Shown: in pieces, positions 56,401 to 62,615 of the stretch | Numbering within the stretch: the first letter of the stretch is position 1 | Layout: every line of letters begins with the position of its first letter | Assembly (NCBI GenBank): GCA_029558715.1 | Contig: JAKQEA010000042.1 | Coordinates: forward strand, 41,685-105,684 | Length of the DNA stretch: 64,000 bases | From: Bacteroidota bacterium | Lineage (GTDB): Bacteria > Bacteroidota > Bacteroidia > Chitinophagales > Chitinophagaceae | Reading direction: 5' to 3' | The notes under the pieces: model-generated | The model's database searches: none | What the model was told of the DNA's origin: nothing | The model's input: only the letters and a program-made list of their open reading frames with translations | Translations under genes and position numbers: made by a program

Positions 56401-57216
56401 TTTGGCCTGGGTAATAACTCCGGGATTGATCTCTCAAAAACAAAGGACTTTTATCAAAGCAGGTTTAAACAGTTTGAAGCAACTGCTTTACTGAGAAAAA
56501 GATTTTTTGAAAAACTGCATCTTTTTGCCGGCCCTTATTTTTTTAGCTACCGGAACGATATTACAGACAACAGGAATAATTTCTTTGGTAAACCATCTCA
56601 AAATGGGCTTGATTCAATCACTATTTATAGTAAAAAAGATTACCTGGGCGCTAAGTTTATGATGCTGGTGGATAACCGTAATAATGATTTGTTCCCCACC
56701 CGAGGTATGCACTGGAAAACTGAATTAGTTTCTGCAACAGGGCTTAAAAAAGGCAATCACAACTACACTGCCTTTACGTCTGATATGTCCGTGTATGCCA
56801 GTTTTACTGATCCGGCAAAATTTGTGGCCGTAGTAAAATTTGGCGGCGGACATATTTTCAGTAAAAACTATGAATATTTTCAGGCTCTTACGCTTGGCTC
56901 GGGTAATAACCTCTATGGTTTTAGAAAAAACAGGTTTGCAGGCACTTCTTCTTTATACAGTGGTCTTGAGTTGAGGATAAAACTCTTTGGTATGAGTTCC
57001 AATGTACTGCCTGGCCAGGTTGGATTAACCGCTTTCTATGATGCCGGCAGGGTCTGGCTTCCGGGTGAACGTTCTTCCCGCTGGCATGGAGGATATGGTG
57101 GCGGCCTTTATTTCATGCCATTTAATCTCTTCGTTATATCGGCCAATGCCGGATTTTCTGAAAAAGAAAGGGTCTTTAACTTTACTCTGGCCAAGCGCAT
57201 CAATTATTCTTACTAA
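53491..57216 (+). CDS. Metallophosphatase / kinase-like / outer-membrane barrel fusion protein
   Basis: 1241 residues, GTG start supported by the signal peptide it opens (hydrophobic 8-21, then CAQTD). Residues 30-345 form a calcineurin-like metallophosphatase with all metal motifs: GDAG (35-38), GDN (68-70), GNHD (111-114), H213-H214 and GHDH (294-297). Residues 410-730 match the kinase-like part of the gene at 50568, with a Gly-rich segment (443-453), TVDK (K468), D-x-D-R-H-x-x-Q-W (611-619) and RDRDQAY (637-643). The rest is a BamA/TamA-like barrel. The protein should sit in the outer membrane with its enzymatic domains in the periplasm. Confidence 0.8.
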   Translation: MLRKIYTAFIGLLLPLLNLSLCAQTDTIAQRIILIGDAGQLTNGKHPVVDAVKKNITLDNKTTILFLGDNLYKTGLPDDQYALQYTRGKAILDSQVSIADGTPAKVYMIPGNHDWDNGRRGGLDAIIRQQLYIEFLQKPNVDFFPKDGCPGPKEILIGNDIALILFDSQWWLHPYDKPEIESDCSCKTKEELVTQIADIAARNAKKLIILACHHPFKSNGMHGGYYTIKQHIFPLTDIKKNLYIPLPVIGSIYPIARSVFGTPQDTKHPNYANMIDQVSDAIKPLSKNIVFVSGHDHNLQLIKENNYNYIVSGGGCKQNRTSQNKNSFFNSTSEGFAVMEISTTKNVYISFYTVSDSVTKKYNEPLLNFSAITENPEGEIKLTSDELSKDKVIRPASKNFPVATGLKKFIIGNNYRTEWSTPVEMKVFKISEEKGGLSIISLGGGKQTQSLRLRDKNGKDWMLRTVDKLATRAIPKNLRGTFAEDIALELNSASYPYAPLIIPPLADALDIAAPHPKLFFVPDDPAFGVYRTTFANKVCMLEERNAVNDSLEMKLIRQLFHQAPKEINLSKETDETKTTAKFFDKMLEENDHRPIQEEVLKARLLDIVVGDFDRHLDQWRWGSVDTGKGKIYYPIPRDRDQAYFYSDGFLLKGLSRRALPFLKGFRHDIPKIDWLGYSAKDFDRLFLTDLDADEWKTIITETGQKLTDSVIRKSINELPPEIARISGNTIAEKMISRRNLLSTEGMRYYHFISKKVNILGSNKKEYFKVSNYGNGLQVKVYARTKKSDTSFVMYSRVFDPSVTKEIRLYGLHDDDLFEIEENAESRIKIRIIGGKGYDTFDIKGHVETLLYDLRDGGNHIKNKSHAKNRFSNDAPVNDKDIFGFNYNTTRFPQLHFGQNTDDGFWIGSAFSKRTYGFRNLPYATDQRFSVSYAVTRKAWQFNYTGEFNHISRKTDLIVNINYSSPAIRNFFGLGNNSGIDLSKTKDFYQSRFKQFEATALLRKRFFEKLHLFAGPYFFSYRNDITDNRNNFFGKPSQNGLDSITIYSKKDYLGAKFMMLVDNRNNDLFPTRGMHWKTELVSATGLKKGNHNYTAFTSDMSVYASFTDPAKFVAVVKFGGGHIFSKNYEYFQALTLGSGNNLYGFRKNRFAGTSSLYSGLELRIKLFGMSSNVLPGQVGLTAFYDAGRVWLPGERSSRWHGGYGGGLYFMPFNLFVISANAGFSEKERVFNFTLAKRINYSY

Positions 57217-57231
57217 TATCGGGCTTTTGGC

Positions 57232-57888
57232 ATGAAATCAGTCAAAACAATACACGGCGGCAATAAGATCATTGCCGGATCAGTTATCTCTTCCACTGTA
57301 TTACTATCCTTCATTTTTTCTTCTGTATTCTTTAATAATGAACCGTCTATTGACAAGGAAGCTTTTGCAGCTATTTCACCTTATATCGCTTCGGGTACTA
57401 CCCGGGTAATGACTTTTATTTCCTTTCTGGGTAAACACAGTTTTCTTATACCGGCAAACCTGCTGTTGATTCTGGTGTTTATGTTGCTAAAGAAAAAATG
57501 GATGGCGGTAAGGGTGGTACTTATTTCTTTAAGCAGCCTTGGATTAATGTCTTTATTAAAAAACCTGCTGAAGCGGCAACGTCCGCCCGATCCTCTTATT
57601 GAAGGTATTACCAATTTTAGCTTTCCCAGCGGGCATGCTTTTATGAGCATGGCTTTTTACGGATTACTGATCTGGTTTACGATAGTAAGTAGTAAAAACA
57701 AATGGCAAAAGAATTCTATCATTATTTTCCTTTCAGCATTGATCCTTGCTATTAGCTTCAGTCGTATTTACCTGCGGGTCCATTATGCTACTGATGTAGT
57801 GGCCGGTCTCTTAATTGGTTTTTTATGGCTTATAGCCTGCCTGTTTATTATTCAGAAAATAGAATCACGGTTTATAAACAAATCGTAG
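57232..57888 (+). CDS. PAP2-family membrane phosphatase
   Basis: 218 residues with about six transmembrane helices. The three-part phosphatase signature is complete: K-x6-RP (KNLLKRQRPP), PSGH, and SR-x5-H-x3-D (SRIYLRVHYATD). Members act on phosphatidate, phosphatidylglycerol phosphate or undecaprenyl diphosphate at the periplasmic face. It starts 15 bp after the metallophosphatase/barrel gene, so the two phosphatases share a transcript. The 3' end overlaps the convergent gene by 24 bp. Confidence 0.9.
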   Translation: MKSVKTIHGGNKIIAGSVISSTVLLSFIFSSVFFNNEPSIDKEAFAAISPYIASGTTRVMTFISFLGKHSFLIPANLLLILVFMLLKKKWMAVRVVLISLSSLGLMSLLKNLLKRQRPPDPLIEGITNFSFPSGHAFMSMAFYGLLIWFTIVSSKNKWQKNSIIIFLSALILAISFSRIYLRVHYATDVVAGLLIGFLWLIACLFIIQKIESRFINKS

Positions 57889-58725
57889 GATAGTAGCTTT
57901 CCCTGTTACTCCTTCATTGGAAATATACATATCACCATTAGATTTAAAAGTAAGTCCTTCCGGCTGAGGAAATAGTTTTTTGCCAAGTTCTGTAACAGTT
58001 TCTACTTTGCCATTAAGACCGGCTATTGCCAGTTGGTTACTGGCAGAAGAAACAATAAACAGTTTTTTTAATACAGGGTGTATAGCTGCTGCTGAAGGCT
58101 GAAATTTTGATGTTTTGTGAGGAGAAAGGTTTCTCACTTCATCCGCATCAATAGTATACAGCGGGCTGTTATCAAATCCTGTTGAATCCAGGTAAAAAGC
58201 AAAAGTACTTACTGATGATTTATTATCCATTTCACAGTTTTTGCAGATAAGCACCAATGCGTTACGGGCAGGGTCGTAGTACATGGCTTCAAAATCATTG
58301 GTGCCGGTAATACCAAGTTTACCTATCTCGTGTCCGTACACTTTCCCGGTGCTGTCCTTAATAACTTTTGTAATCATTCCGTCACTTCGCAAAACATATG
58401 GCACACTGTTTACCAAAACCACATCTTCATAGTCTCCTTTATTCCCAAAAGTATATTCAGCTTTTATGGCCTTACTCTCTTTATCCAAATAGTATATTTT
58501 TCCTGCTTCATCATAATGGGCCACAAATTCATCTTTCCTGTTATCCCAGGCAAGGCCGGATATTTCCCTGAGCTTTAAATCTAATTTGTGAGTGAATACT
58601 TCTGAAAAATTATAATGCGGCGGCGATTTTATTATACGGGGTTTTTTCCCTTTACAAGCAGATTGCGATATGCCAATCAATAAAGCCAGGAAAGAGAATA
58701 GGAACGATAAATTAAAAAATCTCAT
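57865..58725 (-). CDS. SdiA-regulated-type beta-propeller lipoprotein
   Basis: 286 residues. It has a lipoprotein-like signal with candidate C24 (SQSAC; the -3 residue is unusual), then a propeller-like domain with LREISGLAWDNRKDEFVAHYDEAGKIYYL, GTNDFEAMYYD, FQPSAAAIHP and PQPEGLTFKSNGDMYISNE, typical of the SdiA-regulated/esterase-like phytase group. The biochemical role is not established; some relatives are phytase-like. The gene is divergent from the HD/Pycsar gene with a 46-bp AT-rich gap. Confidence 0.8.
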   Translation of the reverse strand: MRFFNLSFLFSFLALLIGISQSACKGKKPRIIKSPPHYNFSEVFTHKLDLKLREISGLAWDNRKDEFVAHYDEAGKIYYLDKESKAIKAEYTFGNKGDYEDVVLVNSVPYVLRSDGMITKVIKDSTGKVYGHEIGKLGITGTNDFEAMYYDPARNALVLICKNCEMDNKSSVSTFAFYLDSTGFDNSPLYTIDADEVRNLSPHKTSKFQPSAAAIHPVLKKLFIVSSASNQLAIAGLNGKVETVTELGKKLFPQPEGLTFKSNGDMYISNEGVTGKATILRFVYKP

Positions 58726-58771
58726 TCTTTTAATTTTTATTAAATTTATTAAAAGTTATCTGTATAACACG

Positions 58772-60028
58772 ATGGAAAATCAGGCTGCTCTTCTGAAGGA
58801 TGCCCAGGACTTTGCTTCCAACCTTATTACGACCAGGGTTGGCAAATCTGTTACATTTCATACGCTTCAGCACACCCGGGAAGTAGTGGCCGCCTGTGAA
58901 AAGATAGCGGAAAATGTACAGTTGCCTGAAGAAGATAAGCTGGCACTATATATATCCGCCTGGTTTCATGATACTGGCTATAGCGCCGGGCAGGCAAAAG
59001 ATCATGAAATTGTAAGTGTGCAGCATGCCGTTGATTTCCTGAATGCACATGGTATAACCGGAGGGTTGATTAATAAAGTCACGGGATGTATCGTTGCTAC
59101 CCGCATGCCCCAAAATCCTTTGACCCTGATTGAACAGATCATCTGTGATGCCGACCTGTTTCATTTAGGAGCAGATAATTTCAAAGAAAAAAGCAGGTTG
59201 CTAAGAGAAGAGTTAAAAGGATTTGGTGGTGAAGACCTTTCTAAAAAAGAATGGCGGCAGAACAATATCGCTTTTCTGGAAGCACATAAATATTTCACTC
59301 CCTATGGACAAAAAAACCTGCAACCCGTAAAAGAAAAGTACCTGGTTGAATTAAAAGAAAAAAAACCAGCAGATATGGCTAAACCTGAAAAAAAGGAAAA
59401 AGAAAAAAAATCCAAAGAGCCAGAACTAAATGAACAGGCTGCAGCGGATGCCAAAGCAAAAAAGGCAAAAGAAAATCAAACCGAAAGGGGTATCAATACG
59501 GTATTCCGTATTATGGCGCAAACACAAAATAACCTGAGCCAGATGGCCGATTCAAAAGCCAATATACTCATCTCTGTGAATGCGATCATACTCTCTATTG
59601 TTATTTCCTCACTTTTTACAGAGCTTCAAAAAAATCCGAATCTGAAGATACCCGTTATGTTATTGGTTACCCTTTGTGTGGTGGTAATTGTTTTTGCAAT
59701 CCTGGCTACCCGGCCCAATGTCAACCACGGCACTTTTACGCAGGATGATATCCATAATAAAAAGACCAATCTGTTATTTTTCGGCAATTTCTATAAAATG
59801 AGCTTGCAGGATTATGACTGGGCCATGCTGGAAATGCTGAACGATAAGAATTATCTGTACGGCAGTATTGTGAAGGATAATTATTTCTTAGGTGTTGTAC
59901 TGGCAAAAAAATACAAGCTGCTGCGTATTGCCTATAATATTTTTATGTATGGCCTTATTATTACTATGATCGCATTTGCCATAGCAGGTATGATTCCGGA
60001 AGCAGGTGAAGTATACACTCCCGGTTAA
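58772..60028 (+). CDS. HD phosphohydrolase fused to a Pycsar-effector-type membrane domain
   Basis: 418 residues from the ATG at 58772; an upstream in-frame ATG at 58670 lies inside the divergent gene and adds unconserved residues. The N-terminal HD domain (about 20-175) has metal ligands H34, H66-D67 and D126. A K/E/A-rich linker follows (about 190-238), then the PycTM/DUF5706-type domain (about 240-405; GINTVFRIMAQTQNNLSQMAD, SKANILISVNAIILSIVIS) with three or four membrane helices. In Pycsar defence the effector senses cUMP or cCMP and damages the membrane. Here no cyclase gene is adjacent. Ends at a strong terminator. Confidence 0.88.
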   Translation: MENQAALLKDAQDFASNLITTRVGKSVTFHTLQHTREVVAACEKIAENVQLPEEDKLALYISAWFHDTGYSAGQAKDHEIVSVQHAVDFLNAHGITGGLINKVTGCIVATRMPQNPLTLIEQIICDADLFHLGADNFKEKSRLLREELKGFGGEDLSKKEWRQNNIAFLEAHKYFTPYGQKNLQPVKEKYLVELKEKKPADMAKPEKKEKEKKSKEPELNEQAAADAKAKKAKENQTERGINTVFRIMAQTQNNLSQMADSKANILISVNAIILSIVISSLFTELQKNPNLKIPVMLLVTLCVVVIVFAILATRPNVNHGTFTQDDIHNKKTNLLFFGNFYKMSLQDYDWAMLEMLNDKNYLYGSIVKDNYFLGVVLAKKYKLLRIAYNIFMYGLIITMIAFAIAGMIPEAGEVYTPG

Positions 60029-60061
60029 TAGCAGTATGCACTGAATAAATAACTTTTTTAC

Positions 60062-60090
60062 AATAATGGGAACTAGTGGTTCCCATTATT
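60062..60090. terminator. Bidirectional terminator
   Basis: Perfect 12-bp arms (60062-60073, 60079-60090; core TGGGAAC / GTTCCCA) with a TAGTG loop, then a T run on the plus strand and a T-rich stretch on the minus strand. It overlaps the stop codon of the RidA gene. Confidence 0.85.
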
Positions 60091-60529
60091 TTTTTGGCAG
60101 GTACGCTATCAATTCAATCTCAAGCCTTGCATCAGCCATAAATAATCTTGGTATCTGTACCCAGGTAGCTGCCGGAAAATCGTTCTTATAATATGCTTTC
60201 CGCACATCATTATATCTTTTCATTGCTTCTATATCTGTAGTGTACAGGTTTTCCTTTACCACATTCTGAAAAGTGGCTCCATAATTTTTCAGTGTTCTCT
60301 CCAGTGCGTCATATACCCTTTTTATTCCTTCCGGATTTACATCCCTTGCTACTGTACCGGATATATAAATGACATTATCCACTTTTATGGCTTGTGCATA
60401 ACCAGCAGTGGTATCCTGCGTACCATTGCCCCAGTTGTATTTTTCTTTTTTGATATTGTTTTCCTGTGCCTGCATGGCGCATACCAATACCAGCTGGAAG
60501 CACAACAGAAGGAAGAATATTTTTCTCAT
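60086..60529 (-). CDS. Secreted RidA-family protein
   Basis: 147 residues from the ATG at 60529, chosen because it opens a clean signal peptide (MRKIFFLLL to AMQAQ); an upstream ATG at 60589 adds 20 residues without signal character. The RidA fold follows (YAQAIKVDNVIYISGTVARD, LKNYGATFQNVVKENLYTTDI), with the conserved Arg region PRLFMADARLEIELIAYLP. Cytosolic RidA deaminates reactive enamines; this copy is exported, so its substrate must be in the periplasm. Confidence 0.88.
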   Translation of the reverse strand: MRKIFFLLLCFQLVLVCAMQAQENNIKKEKYNWGNGTQDTTAGYAQAIKVDNVIYISGTVARDVNPEGIKRVYDALERTLKNYGATFQNVVKENLYTTDIEAMKRYNDVRKAYYKNDFPAATWVQIPRLFMADARLEIELIAYLPKK

Positions 60530-60581
60530 AACTGATAAAATTTGATCTGAAAATACAAATCTCATATCTGCTAAAAACAAA

Positions 60582-60609
60582 AAATCCACCAGTGGTAACC
60601 GGTGGATTT
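60582..60609 (-). terminator. Terminator of korA
   Basis: Perfect 9-bp arms AAATCCACC / GGTGGATTT with a 10-nt loop begin 19 bp after the korA stop. On the minus strand the stem continues into TTTGTTTTT. Confidence 0.75.
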
Positions 60610-60628
60610 AAATTATTCAGAATATCTT

Positions 60629-62485
60629 CTAATTGGCCCTGCCCAGCATTTCTTCCAGCTTCATCACCAGTTCTGTTTTAGTAATGGGTACTCCCATGAT
60701 TTTATTATATCCTTTTGCGTCTGTCATATATACATCTCGGATGATCCTGATAAGCTGGCCGTTATTTATTTCTGGTATTAAAATGGTTTCAAAATTTTTA
60801 ATGATCTGGCCAAGATTTTTCGGGAAAGGACGGATATACCGAAGATGTGCATGGCTTACCGCATGTCCCTGTGACTGTAATTCTGCCACTGCCGATTTGA
60901 TAGCTCCATAGGTAGACCCCCAGCCCAATACCAGTATTTTGCCTTTTTCTGGACCGCTATCCAATTTTTGTTCCGGTATATAATCGGCGATCTTGTCTAC
61001 TTTCTCCTGCCTGATCTTTACCATCAGCTGGTGGTTCTCCGGTTCATAGTTTACATTACCGGTAATGTTTTGCTTTTCCAATCCACCGATCCGGTGCTCA
61101 AGACCTGCTGTACCCGGCACAGCCCAGGGTCTTGCCAGCTTTTCATCCCTCTTATAAGGTGTAAATTTTTCTTCTCCTTCGGCCAATGCTTTTTTGAAAC
61201 TTACTTTTATTTCAGGTAAATCAGCTGACTGAGGATACTTCCATGGTTCAGCGCCGTTGGCAATATATCCATCACTTAAAAAAATAACGGGTGTCATATG
61301 CTGAACAGAAATTCTTACTGCCTCATACACTGCATCAAAACAATCTGTAGGGGTGGATGCAGAAACAATTGGCATAGGACATTCACCATTTCTGCCATAA
61401 TAAGCCTGCATCAGGTCACTCTGTTCTGTTTTTGTTGGCAAACCGGTAGAGGGGCCACCCCGCTGAATGTTTACAATCACCAGGGGAATTTCAAGCATTA
61501 CTGCCAATCCCATAGCCTCTCCTTTTAATGCTATACCCGGTCCGCTGGAAGTTGTTACGCCTAATGCGCCACCATAGGCAGCGCCGATAACAGATGTGAT
61601 GGCAGCTATTTCATCTTCAGCCTGGAAAGTACGGACACCAAAATGCTTATACTTGCTGAGATCATGCAGGATATCCGATGCCGGTGTGATAGGATAGGAA
61701 CCAAGGAATAATGGCAACCCGCTTTTTTGAGAAGCGGCAATCAGGCCATAAGCCACTGCCTGGTTACCCATAATGGAACGGTAAGAACCGGGCTCCATTT
61801 TGGCCTTCTCCACTGAATAGGTGGTGGTAAAAGTTTCAGTAGTATCCCCATAATTATAACCGGCCTGCAATACTTTAATATTGCTCTCCAGGATATCAGG
61901 CTTCTTTCCAAACTTCTCTTTCAAAAAATCGATTGTGTTTTCCATGTCCCGGTTATACATCCAGTAAAGGAAACCCAGTACAAACATATTCTTGGCCCTG
62001 TCCTTTTCTTTCATTCCCATCGTAATGTCCTTCAATGCCTCACGGGTCATTTTGGTAACATCCATCTTTATCACTTCGTAGTTGTCAAGGCTATTATTTT
62101 CTAAGGGATTCTCTCCCTCAGGATAATTTGCCAGCCGGAGATTTTTGGCATCAAACCCATCTGTATTGGCGATAATCTTTCCTCCTTTTTTTAATGCGGT
62201 CAGGTTAACTTTTAAGGCTGCCGCATTCATAGCCACCAGCACATCACAGGCATCTCCCGGAGTAAATACCCTATCCGAGGAAAAGCGCAACTGGTATCCG
62301 CTAACGCCGGGCAGAGTGCCCTGCGGAGCCCTGATCTCCGCGGGGAAATCCGGGAAGGTTGCCAGGTCAAGCCCCAATAGAGCAGTATTATTGGTAAACT
62401 GGCTGCCCGTCAGCTGCATACCATCACCACTATCGCCTGCAAACTTGATTACTACGTCATGTAATACTTCCTGTTTTCTTGCCAT
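60629..62485 (-). CDS. korA: 2-oxoacid:ferredoxin oxidoreductase alpha subunit (gamma-alpha fusion)
   Basis: 618 residues from the ATG at 62485; an ATG at 62554 would add 23 non-conserved residues. The N-terminal gamma domain (about 10-190; FAGDSGDGMQLTGSQFT, FPAEIRAPQGTLPGVSGYQL) is fused to the alpha part (about 215-618; GLIAASQKSGLPLFLGSYPITPASDIL, EDEIAAITSVIGAAYGG, TSSGPGIALKGE), as in KorA/OorA. With the beta subunit it makes succinyl-CoA from 2-oxoglutarate and reduces ferredoxin. korB, normally adjacent, is not on either side. Monocistronic with its own terminator. Confidence 0.9.
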   Translation of the reverse strand: MARKQEVLHDVVIKFAGDSGDGMQLTGSQFTNNTALLGLDLATFPDFPAEIRAPQGTLPGVSGYQLRFSSDRVFTPGDACDVLVAMNAAALKVNLTALKKGGKIIANTDGFDAKNLRLANYPEGENPLENNSLDNYEVIKMDVTKMTREALKDITMGMKEKDRAKNMFVLGFLYWMYNRDMENTIDFLKEKFGKKPDILESNIKVLQAGYNYGDTTETFTTTYSVEKAKMEPGSYRSIMGNQAVAYGLIAASQKSGLPLFLGSYPITPASDILHDLSKYKHFGVRTFQAEDEIAAITSVIGAAYGGALGVTTSSGPGIALKGEAMGLAVMLEIPLVIVNIQRGGPSTGLPTKTEQSDLMQAYYGRNGECPMPIVSASTPTDCFDAVYEAVRISVQHMTPVIFLSDGYIANGAEPWKYPQSADLPEIKVSFKKALAEGEEKFTPYKRDEKLARPWAVPGTAGLEHRIGGLEKQNITGNVNYEPENHQLMVKIRQEKVDKIADYIPEQKLDSGPEKGKILVLGWGSTYGAIKSAVAELQSQGHAVSHAHLRYIRPFPKNLGQIIKNFETILIPEINNGQLIRIIRDVYMTDAKGYNKIMGVPITKTELVMKLEEMLGRAN

Positions 62486-62615
62486 TATTGATAAGTTATT
62501 CTGCGAATTTAAAACAAGTTGGCTTTGGTTGGTGCATTGATTTTTGTCATCCAAAAATGCTACAGGTATGAGAAATATCAGCTACAATTTTTATATTGTC
62601 GTTATAATTATTTGT

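Noticed and set aside
59340..59490. Lys/Glu/Ala-rich stretch considered as a tandem repeat or frameshift scar
   Set aside because: The reading frame stays open and the segment joins two recognisable domains. It is an ordinary charged linker.
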